NCBI GenBank assembly: GCA_936432065.2
Contig: OW386288.2
Span: forward strand, 10,962,706-11,026,705
DNA from: Rutpela maculata
Taxonomy: Eukaryota; Arthropoda; Insecta; Coleoptera; Cerambycidae
Length of the DNA: 64,000 bases
Direction: 5' to 3'
The notes under the pieces were generated by a model. That model saw only the letters and a program-made list of their open reading frames with translations, had not been told where the DNA came from and searched no databases. A program made the translations under genes and the position numbers. Shown piece by piece: positions 33,774 to 44,668 of this stretch (positions within the stretch are counted from its first letter, which is position 1; every line of letters begins with the position of its first letter).

Positions 33774-36603
33774 TCAAAATTCTTTTTTAATATAACTAAC
33801 ACATAATTTACTGAAAATATTATATTTTTCACAATATTTTATTTCCTTTGGTAAACCGTTAAATAATTGAATACCCTTACAAAACAGAGATTTCGATTCC
33901 TTTAAATTGTCATACCTCTCTACCACCATATCATCTACACTACGAGTGTTATAACCATGAGTCTCTCGGACGAAACTCAATTTATCACATAAATACCTTG
34001 GAGCCATACCATGTTTTATTTTAAATATAAATTTCAGTGATTTTAAAACTATACGTTGTCTAACATTTAAAAAATTTAAAACATTTAACATTGTATCTAT
34101 GGGAGTATATCTGTTACATTTTAATAATATCCTCATAGCTTTGTTTTGCATCTTTTGTAACTGTTGTAATTCATATTTATTTAAATATAGCTGCAGCGTT
34201 GCACAATATTCAAAATGCGGAGCTATTATAGATTTATATACTAATATTCTTGAAAACATTGAGAGATAATTTGAAATTCTACGTAAAAAATAAATCTTTT
34301 TTGCAACTTTTTTAATAATGTAATCACTATTATTTTTGAAAGTCAAGGACTGATCTATGATAAAACCAAGGTATTTAATTTCCGAAACTTTTTCTAACTT
34401 TTTATTATTTAATACTTTTCCCAATTTGTAGTCGGCTTATTACCTGTTTTTTGCCGAGAATCATATATTTACATTTGTCTATGTTTACTTTTAAGCTATT
34501 ATCACACAACCAAACAAATAAGTCTTTTAAATCTTGATTAATAGCCCTAATAACATCATCTACATTCTCTCCATCCAAATAAATTAACGTGTCATCTGCA
34601 AATAAATGTACCTTACAATTTTTTATAGATTTCACTATGTCGTTTATAAATAGCACAAATAATAAAGGTCCTAGCACTGATCCTTGCGGTACTCCGAAGT
34701 CATTGTCTATTATGTTAGACTCACTATTTACATATCTTGTTTTTTGTCTTCTCTCCTTTAGATAGGATTCGACCCATTCAAGTACAGTCCCCCCAATGCC
34801 CATTTTTTCTAACTTCGATACCAGTAACTTTCGATTTACCGTCTCAAATGCACGTTTAAAGTCTAAGAACACTGCAACTATGATTTGATCTTTACCTATT
34901 GTCTTAACCCAATCCGATATAATGAACTGAAGTGCCGTTTCACAGGAATGACTTTCTCTGAATCCAGATTGATTCTCTATTAAAATGTTATTATCAATAC
35001 AATGTGTCGTCAATTGTTCTTTTACTACCAATTCTAGCGTTTTTTCATATACTGGTAATGTGTTAACAGGTCTAAATTCTTCACATATTATTGTATTCGA
35101 TATTTTGGGAATGGGTGTAACCACCGATATTTTCCAGTTATTAGGACAAATTCCTTTCTGTAATGAGCTATTAATAACATCTAAAAACCTATTACCAATT
35201 ACATCAAAAGATGTTTTTATAATTCCTGTGGATATACCATCAATACCTGATTTATTAGGTAAGTCAGATATAATTTTCTTAAGACTATCCATTTCAATAG
35301 GTTTAAATTCTGTTAATTTATTTTTTACTTCTATAATATCTAACTCATACCCATTTTGTTTAGGGATACTTTCAATAATATCTTTAATACTGCCTACAAA
35401 ATATTCATTAAATTTTTCCGCGATTTTAGATTCATTTTCTATTATTTCATTCCCGAACTGGATTTCTTTGGGTGCCGAGTGGTTTTTGTCTTGACATATT
35501 TTCTTCAAAGTCTTCCACATATTTTTTGCATCTTTTTTATTGTCGTCGATTTTTCGTTCATAATAATTCTGTTATTGTCTTCTTAGTAGTGATGTGACCT
35601 CGTTTCGTTTTCTCTTATATCTTTCCCAGTCTTCATTTGCATTACTTATTTTTGCCGCTGTATATCTCTGATCCCTTTCTTTCATACATTCAATACTTTC
35701 TTGATTTATCCATTTTTTATCTGCATATTGCACTGGCACCTTCGTTACTTTTACAGGACAAATTTGATCTAGTGACTTAGATATACTGCTCACAAAATTA
35801 TCAGCTAACATATTTACATCTGATATTGTATTATCCCAGTGTGAATTCCTTAACAAGTTCTCGAAATTTTCTTCATTAAAGTTCTTGTAACACCTTTTCT
35901 TTATTTCTACTTCTTTCCATTGTTTTTGATTAGTTGCCAAATTTACTAAAATATTTGCATGATCTGATATTCTTGGAGTGTGACTAACTTGATAAGTTAT
36001 GTGCTCACAATTAGTTATTACTAAATCTATTATTGTTGCTGATTTATTTGTTATTCGCGTAGGTTCTTTAATTAATTGACTAAGTCTATTTTGTGATAAA
36101 ATTTGTTGCAATTTATTAGCATAAAATATGTTCTGTGATACATCTATATTAAAGTCACCCATTAAAAGCAATTGTTTATCATTAAATTCCTCAATGAGTT
36201 CCTCCATTACATTTAAAAAATCTGCATGACTTGAATTAGGTGAGTGATATAATCCAATTAGTGTATAATTAACAGCATTTATTTGTACTGTAATTACAAG
36301 AGCCCATACATTTTTATCAACCGTAGTCTTCTTTATTAGTCTAAAAGATAGTTCTTTTTTCACGTATAAAATAACTCCCCCAGTATGGACACTATCTGTG
36401 TAACAGATTTCATGATAATAGCCTTCAATATTTATTTCATTTCTATGTATATCTTTGGTTACATGTGTTTCGGTCACACATACTATCAGGGGTTTAACAG
36501 AATGTATTAACATTTCAATCTCATCTTTATTATGTAGTAAACCTTGTACATTTAAAGTTAATATCTGATGCTTATCTGTCCCCCCTGTATATACATTTAA
36601 TTG
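33774..36603 (-). pseudogene. LINE ORF2: AP-endonuclease and reverse transcriptase, two lesions
   Basis: The frame continues from ORF1 after its TAG. The endonuclease part has ILTLNVQGLLHNKDEIE (conserved Asn, upstream of the first Met at 36513), LIVCVTETHV (Glu), LLMGDFNID, ATIIDLVITN and PRISDHANIL (SDH). An in-frame TAA lies at 35574-35572. The same frame resumes through the RT: VVTPIPKISN, QSGFRESHSCETALQF, VAVFLDFKRAFETVN, FGVPQGSVLGPLLFVLFIND and KVHLFADDTLIYLD. A frameshift near 34425 moves to the last frame (EIKYLGFIIDQSLTFKNNSD to YIKKEF). The nonsense codon and frameshift make this copy inactive, but it is otherwise complete, which implies recent insertion. Confidence 0.88.
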
Positions 36604-36606
36604 CTA
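36598..36606 (-). promoter_or_regulatory. Candidate stop-codon readthrough signal TAG CAA TTA
   Basis: On the minus strand ORF1 ends TAG, followed immediately by CAA TTA. This matches the UAG-CAR-YYA type of leaky stop known from tobamovirus replicase genes. ORF1 and ORF2 share a frame (the ORF1 start at 37704 and the ORF2 Met at 36513 differ by 397 codons). There is no ATG between the TAG and the first conserved endonuclease residue. Sequence context is observed; use as a readthrough site is inference. Confidence 0.6.
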
Positions 36607-37704
36607 TTCATGTGAATAATTCATTTTATGCTTTAGATTATTTAAAATGCGCTGGTAACAAGGACAATTGCTGTCATATGCATCATGATTGTTTCCGATA
36701 TTTATATTGTATTTTTTTTTCGCCTCCATACAATTTACACACTTCTTTTCTGTTGAATTACATCTATCACTATCATGTTCAGAGCCACATTTGAAGCAAG
36801 TATAATTATTTTTACAATCCTTTGCAAAATGATTAAACCTTAAACATTTATAACATCTGATTACATTCACAAAGTCATAAATTTTACCTCTTGACCAGCC
36901 TATATTGATTCTTTCTTTTTCTGCCAATTTGCCATGTGTTTTTGGGTCAGTTTGTATAATTAATGAAAAGGTCCTAGGGTATTTATCATTTTTTATTTTC
37001 TTCATTACTTTTAAATGAAATCCTTCTTCTTCTTTATTTATTTCATGGTTTTGTTCAATCATTTGTTCAGTTAGTTTTTCGTTATCATCCATATCATCCT
37101 CGTTATGTATCCCAATAATTTTTAAACTTGGATATTTTAATACTGGTTTAGTTATGTCATACTTATTAGGCATTTCCTCCTGTATTTTATTTTGTATTTT
37201 ATCTCTGTCCTTTTCATTTTCGCATTTGATCACCACTTGTCCTTTTGAGATCTCTTTTATACCTGAAACTCCGACTGCTAAACTTGCTGGATTAATATTT
37301 TGTTTTATATCTTCTTTTGTTATGTTACTCGTCTGGTCCACTTTGGGTTTAACTATGAGGACTGGTTCTATCTTATCTTTCTTGACTATATTCGCATATA
37401 TGCTTTTTTCTTCTTTTTTATCTATTATTATAGACTGTAACATATTTTTTATAGTTTCTACCATTTCATTTTTAAAACTCTCAAATTTTTCATTTAGTTT
37501 ATCCATGATGATGTCGTTCGTAACTTCGCATTGGTCACAATACCATTTGAGTGATTTAATACTCGTAATTACTTTTAAATCTGCGTTTTTAATATTGTAA
37601 CACGCACTGTGATATATTTTATTGCACATACCCTTGCATTTTATAGATTTATTCTTGTCTTTTATAGTTTCTAGGCACTTTCCACAAGTCTCCTCTTCAG
37701 ACAT
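36604..37704 (-). CDS. LINE ORF1: PHD-type zinc finger and CCHC zinc-knuckle protein
   Basis: ORF1 proteins of non-LTR elements bind element RNA and form the RNP used in target-primed reverse transcription. This one has 366 residues and is intact. Residues 7-59 form a PHD-like C4HC3 finger (C7, C10, C23, C27, H32, C35, C56, C59). The middle is Lys/Glu/Ile-rich. Near the C-terminus lie zinc knuckles: CYKCLRFNHFAKDC (a CCHC), CFKCGSEHDSDRC and a third Cys cluster beginning CVNC. PHD fingers in ORF1 are known from CR1/L2-type LINEs. It ends in TAG (36606-36604) followed by CAA TTA, and the frame stays open into ORF2, so a readthrough fusion is possible. Confidence 0.85.
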   Translation of the reverse strand: MSEEETCGKCLETIKDKNKSIKCKGMCNKIYHSACYNIKNADLKVITSIKSLKWYCDQCEVTNDIIMDKLNEKFESFKNEMVETIKNMLQSIIIDKKEEKSIYANIVKKDKIEPVLIVKPKVDQTSNITKEDIKQNINPASLAVGVSGIKEISKGQVVIKCENEKDRDKIQNKIQEEMPNKYDITKPVLKYPSLKIIGIHNEDDMDDNEKLTEQMIEQNHEINKEEEGFHLKVMKKIKNDKYPRTFSLIIQTDPKTHGKLAEKERINIGWSRGKIYDFVNVIRCYKCLRFNHFAKDCKNNYTCFKCGSEHDSDRCNSTEKKCVNCMEAKKKYNINIGNNHDAYDSNCPCYQRILNNLKHKMNYSHE

Positions 37705-38215
37705 TGCTAATTTTTATTTATTTACATAGGGTTACAAGTGAATTACCTGCATTTATTGTCCACCAGATGTTGCCCCCTGTGGGCCGTTTGACCCTTACTT
37801 TACTGCCTGGTCAGTTTCTAGCCTTACCACTTGATTCACAAACTAAATGTTTAAATTCTCACTCTACTGAACTCTTGATAATTAATTACTAGTCTTCTAA
37901 TCACTTGATCACACACTGACTTACATTGTTCAACACCGAACGATTTTGGCCATAGCCCCATTTGATTTCTTGAAATTTCATCCAGTTTATCCCGGTCTTA
38001 TCACAATAGAGCGCCTCACCGCACATCTGCACTGCACCAATATTGACTACTATAAGTTTTAGAAAGTCAAAATTTTGCAGAATTTCATCTAATACTTATA
38101 TACACTATACAAAAAAAAAGTAGCAATATTACTTCAAGGGCAGTTTTCCCATGCTTACTCGGTTATGCCCTTTAGAATTCCTCACTATTCGACTGGCCCT
38201 GTATAAAAGTCGATG

Positions 38216-39229
38216 GGTATACTCAAAAGTTCAAGTAGTCATTCGATATAAGGAACATTAGATACTAAATGAGCTGGGGACGGCTGGAAGCAGCTCAAAC
38301 TCGTGAAACTAAACATTAGTTTTCGTTTTTATCTGAAACTCACTCAATGTGCACTGTTACAGACAGACGGAAGGACGATGAACAAATGAGTCATCCTATG
38401 AAGGTTCGTTTTTCAGTTTTGAGGACGGAAAAGCAACAAGTTCATAAAATCGTAGTCATAGTGCTGTGCTTTCCATGGCATGCAGTATAGACTATTTAAT
38501 TCCGACATACAAATGTTCGTGTCGGAGCTATTGTTGTTCCATTTGTGGACATGACACTAATCCTATTTGATTTTAGAGTATTTAATATCTGAAATGCAAT
38601 TATTATCAACGCCGATGAGCGTCAGTTAAGCTAGGGTTCGTAAAAAATGTGAAAAATCCAAATTAGGACCATATAGATTATGTACATTGTGCAATATTAA
38701 TCCAAATTCAACACTGATTAAATTATTTTATGTATTCATTGGTAAAAAATTATAAAAGGTCAGCAAATCTTCCAGTATTTCAATAAAAATACTTTCTTAT
38801 AATTTTACTGCTGATAGAGAGTGTTAAAGCGATTTTAATATGATTGATATTAGGTAGACGGATTTTTTGTTATGAGGAATGGTACACTAGAAAACAACAC
38901 TGTTTACGTTTTGAAATTCTTAGCATTTACAATGTCATGAACAATACTAATTAAATATTTTCATAGAATGTGTGTTAGACGCATTGGTTGAATAACATTT
39001 AATTTACTTAGCACTTAGTATAATCATTTGCTCGAACGCGAATTATGAAATCATAAACAAGATTATTACGCCGCATAAAAAATAACTAGATTATTCACAC
39101 CGAGATTCGTCTGAGTGGAAATATTTGAAAATGTAGCCTAGAGATTATTCTTCAGATGCACACTTTTGAATTTGCAATTGGCAGACACATTTTCAAGATC
39201 TCACCCCTTCCTAGAGAAGTTCATAAAAA
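38216..39229. other. No gene seen
   Basis: The stretch is AT-rich, non-coding and without clear repeats. Confidence 0.45.
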
Positions 39230-39480
39230 AACAATATGGTATCATCACTTACTTACTCAACTAAGCAGGAATCATTGTAGGTCTTTTCACTGGACACGGC
39301 TCCTTCAGAAAACACCTGCACAACAGAAGGGTGGTTGATAACCTTGACTTCAAGTTCTACGGGGATGAGGAAGAAACTTACATCCGCATTCTAACTTCCT
39401 GTTCTAGCTTCATGAACACAAACACTTCAGCGTTGGTTTTCCTGTGCTGGAGGAAATGGAGAAGCTGTTTGCTTTACTAT
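39230..39480 (+). pseudogene. LINE C-terminal fragment (after the RNase H region)
   Basis: The + strand reads GLFTGHGSFRKHLHNRRVVD, then NLDFKFYGDEEETYIRILTS, then SALVFLCWRKWRSCL. This fits the 'TGH..f..hL...g..d...C..C....et..Hil..C' region at the C-terminus of RNase H-bearing LINEs, with the Cys residues of the terminal finger replaced. It is short, with no boundaries. Confidence 0.55.
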
Positions 39481-40105
39481 ACCTTTAGAAGAGTAAAGAC
39501 AAAATTCTGAAATTTGATACGTGGTAGTCCACCATTGTGGGTTCGCGTTGTGTCGCCACACGTTTGGTCAAAAAGAAAAAAAATTCAGGAAAAAACCTTG
39601 AAATTCTGCTGAGAACTTATAGAAGTCCATTTAAAAATACAGGAAAAAGTTTTCTTATAATAAAATGCACAGTTTTTTAAAATTTTTATTTACTTAGCAA
39701 AGTTCCTCGAATTTTTTTTTCATTTACATGAAAATACTACTTTAAGAAAAATTAAAATTAGAGACGACAGATCTGTCGGTAAAGACCTTTAATTCTAAGA
39801 AAATAGGTCATCAAAATCTGTCAAGTTGAGAACCGATAGGTAATAGGAGAAAACAAGGATTAGAGAGATTTCGTATTTTTTTTAAACTTTCTTAACTATT
39901 TCACTACACTACCTGGAGTCAGCAATTCAAGAAAATGAACTGTAGTTGAGGTAAGGATTTAGCAAGAACCCCGTTTATGACGGAATATAACCTATATTAC
40001 AAATTGCACACTCGACTCTCTCATGACATTTTCTTCATCTGGCTCAAATACCACGGGAATATTCTTCAAATGCAGGAATTCAAAAATTCGTAGCGTATCC
40101 CTACC
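39481..40105. other. No gene seen
   Basis: No recognisable coding or repeat structure between the LINE fragment and the reversed family A copy. Confidence 0.4.
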
Positions 40106-40770
40106 TGAACAGAGAAAAAACCGCTGCCCAAGGAATCACTACTTCCACATCCATATTTTCTATACAAGTCTCTCATAACGAAAAAAATTTGTATGTGGAA
40201 ATAATTGCTTATAGAACTTTAATAATATAATATTTGACATCGTCTACCCCAAAAACTCATAAAACGATATCCCACATGGTAGTGTAGTGGGGGTGGTGAT
40301 AGGGAGTTGGTAGTGGGGGTGGATGAAGTAAAAAAATATTTTGAGGCTTTTGGTTCTTGTACACACACTAAATCGCATTTTTTTTCATCCCCTTTAATAA
40401 TGGGGTAGGGGTGGTAATGGGGGTGGCTAATGCCAAAAACTTTTTGAAACATTAGCTTCTGTTGTATACACTAAATACCAATTTTATAGACTCTTACCTG
40501 CTTGATTTACCTATTCACCCCCCATTTGCCCCGCAGCTCTTCGACGGAATAAGACGAAAATATAATCTTGTTCCAGATCCCGTTAAAGTACATATGTGTA
40601 CCAAATTTCAAGTCAATATCTTAAACGGTTCCAGAGTAAACGTGCGCACAAAAAAGTTACAGATCGCTCAAATTTAAAATCTCAACGTTTCATGACATTC
40701 TAAGCCTATTTGAAAAATAAAAATTTTCAAAAATTTTTTTGTCGTTACTATACTTCCACTGGATGTGGAT
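40106..40770 (-). repeat. Family A repeat, copy A3 (reversed)
   Basis: It reads as A1 on the minus strand, starting CATCCAGTGGAAGTATAGTA at about 40768. It has the AAATTTGGTACACATATG block, the C-rich block and the GATGTGGAAGTAGTGATTCC end. The CTGT microsatellite present in other copies is missing here. Confidence 0.75.
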
Positions 40771-40899
40771 AAGTGCATAATTTCCTAGAACACAACACGC
40801 CCTCAGATGACAGATAGTCACATCTCAGCGATGCCTACCACGACCAATTACGAGCTGCCTTTAACATCCTGTTTCCTGGATGAAATAAATGGGACCGGA

Positions 40900-41960
40900 A
40901 TAAAACAGACCTGCAAACGCAGATAGGTTACAGTCTACTCCAAAACACCTGAAGTAACTGGATCTGGGGTATACAATTACATCTCAAAGATAAGAATAAC
41001 TTGGGGCCTGGGCAATAATGTGACTATCTTCCGGGCTGAAATTTATGTCATTGCATGGTGTGTAAGTAGCAGTCAGGTTCTCCACTTGAAGTATTGTGCT
41101 TAGTTTGTCCTGGCACACGGAGATGGGCTGCCCCCCGTGTGCCAAGCTAGGCATAATACTTCAAGTACTGCCTCGAGGGAGAAGAAAATTAGAATGATAT
41201 AGCAAGCATGCTATCAGATATACTAAGAGACAAGGAAGACGAAGAAAGAAATGAGGCTTGGTGACCCTAGTGAAGCAAATGATCAGGATCCCCCCCCTCC
41301 CTCTGAAGTAATGCACGAACGATTCCAGACAGAGGGTGTGTAGAAGATTGGAGGGATTTTAGCCAGGTAGGAGTCCGGCATTCCCGGTAGTATAAGACCC
41401 AAGCTCCGGAGTCCATGTAGGATTTCCCCTCTACAAAAAAGAAACAAAAATGGTGTGTACGTAGTAGTAGTAGAAGTATCTTAGACACATACCAAAAATA
41501 AGCTCAGAGAGTCAAGAAGCTCTTGAAGCCCTTGGATTCTAACATTGCATTTCTAAAACGGTTTGTAATTTCTAGAAGTTTTTAACCCGATTGGGCAGAA
41601 ACAACAAATTGGCTCTAGTCTGGATACCGGGCACTCCGGCATAAACGGCAATGAAATAGCCGACCTTTAGCGAGGGAAGGTGCATTGAGAGGAAAATACT
41701 CCAGTACTGGCAATAACTACCAGGATTAGTTCACTCAAATGGGTTCATCATATTGAAATCAATTCAATGTCCTGTCCCTCTGCAGAAATAATCCGATTCT
41801 CACTATTTGGCAAAGGACAACTGTTGCTAGAGGACCTGGAAAATCTCTCATCTAATAACGTGCACTTGCTGGGTGAAATATAATTAGGAGTGAGCCGCAT
41901 ATGATAGTAGTAAAGGGTCCGCTTAGAAGCACACTCGCATATCAACCTAACCTAACCTTT
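40900..41960 (+). pseudogene. LINE RNase H domain remnant, interrupted
   Basis: The + strand has TGSGVYNYISKIRITWGLGN and NNVTIFRAEIYVIAWCVSSS (about 40970-41075), the start of a LINE-type RNase H. Then comes an interruption (41081-about 41560), then LALVWIPGTP..INGNEIAD (about 41598-41668) and a decayed tail. The matching functional motif would be VWVPGHSGIxGNExAD. RNase H-bearing LINEs include the R1, LOA, I and jockey relatives. The exact clade is not determined. Confidence 0.65.
41081..41157. repeat. 77-bp hairpin
   Basis: CTTGAAGTATTGTGCTTAG.. and ..CTAGGCATAATACTTCAAG pair, as do CTGGCACACGG and CCGTGTGCCAAG around a loop with GGGCTGCCCC. It sits at the break in the RNase H remnant, so it may belong to the inserted piece. 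Confidence 0.7.
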
Positions 41961-42397
41961 CCCCGAATTTAGCCATTACTTCACCATTTCAAGAGCTGTT
42001 CTTCGGTCTTAAAAATTACCTTCCAATGCTGATATTTCACTGTGGCTCCCAAAAATAAATCAAAGGAACCCAGGTCTGCGGTACAAAAGATGAAGATACC
42101 TTGACCTATCTATCTTCTTAGAAAGAATGATTAAGTTTCTGACAGGTTGTTCTGAATAAACAGCGAAACAAGAAAATAACAGTAGTTGTTTTCCATTCCA
42201 GATAAATATAGACTTCTCAATCTGTTTACGTTCTAGTTTTTACTTATTTTTTAACAATAATAAATCTCAGTGCGTACCTTTGATATGGCAAAGCTATGAT
42301 GAGAAATTGAGTCAAAACAAAGAACTGCTTGTGTTTACTTAGTAACAGTTAGTATAAACAGGCTTATACTATATACGAGATAAAAGTCTAGCGGTAA

Positions 42398-42405
42398 TAT
42401 AAATA
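42398..42405 (+). promoter_or_regulatory. Possible TATA box of the esterase gene
   Basis: TATAAATA lies 41 bases before the start codon. A second candidate, CTATATACGAG, is at about 42369. No strong initiator was found, so this is tentative. Confidence 0.25.
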
Positions 42406-42445
42406 TCAAGTTCATAACAATTTAATTCAAATAGTACATAGTTCA

Positions 42446-42658
42446 ATGATTTTTTACGGGAAGATTTTTGTGTTAGCGCTACTTTTCATTGTTGAGTTAA
42501 AAAAATGCGTTGCTGCAGATGACGACTATCCGGTTCTTACAATCGAAGATGGGCAAATTAGAGGTCGTAAGGCTTATACTGTGGGACAAAGCAACACTTA
42601 TTATGCATTCCAAGGCATACCCTACGCAGAACCTCCTTTGGACGACCTTAGATTTATG
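42446..42658 (+). CDS. Carboxylesterase exon 1: signal peptide and N-terminal strand region
   Basis: This is the first coding exon (71 codons) of a secreted type-B carboxylesterase, an alpha/beta hydrolase that cleaves ester bonds of lipids, hormones or xenobiotics. Residues 1 to about 23 (MIFYGKIFVLALLFIVELKK) form a hydrophobic signal peptide. Then come VLTIEDGQIRGRKAY and the family motif YYAFQGIPYAEPPLDDLRFM. The exon ends ATG|GTAAGT, phase 0, and joins to GCACCC.. of exon 2 to give RFMAPIK (family consensus RFKAP). The start was chosen because it gives the signal peptide directly. The specific subfamily (juvenile-hormone-esterase-like, venom or antennal type) cannot be fixed. Confidence 0.93.
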
Positions 42659-43369
42659 GTAAGTTAAGCCACAAGCAATAAAATCTGCAAATACGGACGA
42701 AACTACGTAAATCATTAACAAACAATACGTATTTTTCTAATTCTGACATGTCAAGTATTACTTTTCTTAACTTATTGGGGAATGAAAAATTTTCCACAAC
42801 TGTGATGAAAAAATCATCGCAACACCAGTTACGAAAAAAAAAAACAAAAATAAGAAAGATTTGTCATTTAATTAACTTAATTAATTGAAAAATTAAAAAA
42901 AGTAATACAAATAAAAAAAATAGAACTGAACGAGAATAGTATGATTGAGTCAACCATCGAGATCATAGCAGAAAAACATATTACAGCAAGATATCTCTAC
43001 AAAATGTTAGATTTAGACGCGTTTAATTTTGTGATAAGAACTTAGTAGGGAAAACTCTTGTCAGTATAAAATAAAATAAAACAAAATAAAAGACGGAAAT
43101 AAAATATAACCTACTTGCTTCTCGAACTCACCACCACTAGACCATAACTTCATACATTCATATGCGTTAATGTCTATAGGATAATTGGTCTAGTTGAGAA
43201 TTATATTTCAATGGTTGAATATTATGTTATTATGTATATTAGTAAAATATATAAATAAACTTATTCAACTACTAAACAAAAATATGAAGAAAATTCTTTA
43301 AAATTTAAATGATTACACAAGGCTACAAAAAAAAGATCTTGTCCTAAAGTCTCATTTCACTTTTCTGAA

Positions 43370-43900
43370 ATATTTTGACGCAATGAGGCCAATTTTGAAC
43401 AAAGAAAATTTTTCATGTCAGTGTTCCTCTCCCACCCCCATCTACTAAAATTTTGTTTCTGTTCAAAATTTGGTTCGGCGCGTTAGAATACTTCAGAAAA
43501 ATTAGCTTAGAACCTTAGGATCAGACTTTTTTTGCCTTATTTTGGGGATAAAAGGGGTGATAAAGCAAAACTGACACGATAGAAAATTTTAATCCAAAAT
43601 TTGCTTCAGAATGTCAAAATACTTCAGATAATTTAGATCAGAACTTTAGAACAAGACTTTTGTTCCTTTTTAGGGCATAAAAGGGGGTGGTAGAGGGAAG
43701 CTGACACGACAGAAATTTATTTTTGTCCAAACTTGGCTTCAGCGCTTCAAAATACTACAGAACAGTTAGATTAGAACTTTTTTTACCCTTTCTAGGGATA
43801 AAAGGGGTGGTAAAAAACACACTATAGAAAAAGAATTTGTGTCCAAAACTCTCTTCAGCAGGTCAAAATATTTTAGAAAAGTTAGATGAAAACTTTTTTT
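43370..43900. repeat. Tandem repeat in intron 1, four units of about 130 bp
   Basis: Units recur at about 43462, 43594, 43725 and 43842. They share a CAAAATTTG-CTTCAG segment, AAAATACTTCAGA-AA-TTAGAT, and GGGATAAAAGGGGTGGTA. They are diverged and non-coding. Confidence 0.75.
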
Positions 43901-43904
43901 TTTG

Positions 43905-44100
43905 TAGACCTAACACTAACTTGCAGTCCAAATTTCTATACAGACGGGTAGACAACAGACAGACATACGGACGTACGAACATACGAATATTTTGAAAGAT
44001 GTACAGAATTTGATTTCGAATATACTGATATAAGGGATGCTTATCGTTTCAAAGAATGCAATATACTCTTCGTTTTCATATTTGAGAATAGTAAAATGAT
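43905..44100 (+). repeat. Family B 3' fragment in intron 1
   Basis: It contains CCTAACACTAACTTGCAGTC, a degenerate GACA/TACG microsatellite, TTTTGAAAGATGTACAGAAT and GCAATATACTCTTCGTTTTC, matching the right end of family B. It is diverged and truncated on the left. Confidence 0.6.
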
Positions 44101-44224
44101 AATACATATTCCAATTTTATATGAAACTAGCTGATGCCCGCTACTTCGTTCACGTGGAAGACTGCGTAGAATGAAAAACATTGACATACTAACTTATGCC
44201 TGTAAAGAAGTACTACATACTCAC

Positions 44225-44425
44225 TGAGTACTCCTATAGTACTCAGGAAGTACACTCGAGGGAACCCACTGCGAATCCATGATACCCGGGGAAAGCCACT
44301 GCGCATTCATTGCACTCAAGGAAAACTTTTGAGCATCCATAGTAATGGAAACCCACTGCGCATCCATTGCACTCGAGGAAATCCACTGCGCATATATAGT
44401 ACTCGGGAAAACCCACACTCCGCAT
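44225..44425. repeat. Minisatellite of about 33-36 bp
   Basis: About six imperfect units of the type CCACTGCGCATCCATTGCAC, TCGAGGAAA occur in tandem. Unit length varies slightly. Confidence 0.75.
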
Positions 44426-44455
44426 TGCAATTTGATAATGATTCATTATTCTATT

Positions 44456-44574
44456 ACTTCCACGTCCAGTGGAAGTATAGTAACGACAAAAAAATTTTTA
44501 AAAATTTTTATTGTCCAAATAGGCTTAAAATGTCATGAAACGTCGAGATTTTAAGTTTGAGCGAAAAAAAAATT

Positions 44575-44668
<94 letters not shown>

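Larger units (their letters stand above)
33590..38048 (-). mobile_element. Full-length LINE (CR1/jockey group) with 6-bp target duplication
   Basis: This 4459-bp element is flanked by ACTATA on both sides (33584-33589 and 38049-38054). Deleting it plus one ACTATA restores the foldback arm perfectly. On the minus strand it has a 5' UTR (38048-37705), ORF1 (PHD + zinc knuckles), ORF2 (endonuclease-RT), a 184-base 3' UTR and a tail of ATT units after AATAAAGATATATT. ORF1 and ORF2 are in the same frame, separated by one TAG. Confidence 0.9.
31390..38215. mobile_element. Foldback (long inverted repeat) element, split by a LINE
   Basis: The left arm (31390-32200) and right arm (32765-33583, resuming 38055-38215) are inverse copies over about 0.8 kb. 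Paired landmarks are GGGTAAGCATGGGAAAACTG, TTTGACTTTCTAAAACTTAT, AATTGGTACAACATACTGAA and CCTAGATACC(T/C)AGGGG. The spacer holds a diffuse CTGT-rich stretch (about 32195-32400). No transposase was found. Confidence 0.75.

Noticed and set aside
36612..37600. Plus-strand open frames opposite the LINE ORF1 (including a hydrophobic 148-codon frame)
   Set aside because: They are antisense shadows of the intact minus-strand ORF1.
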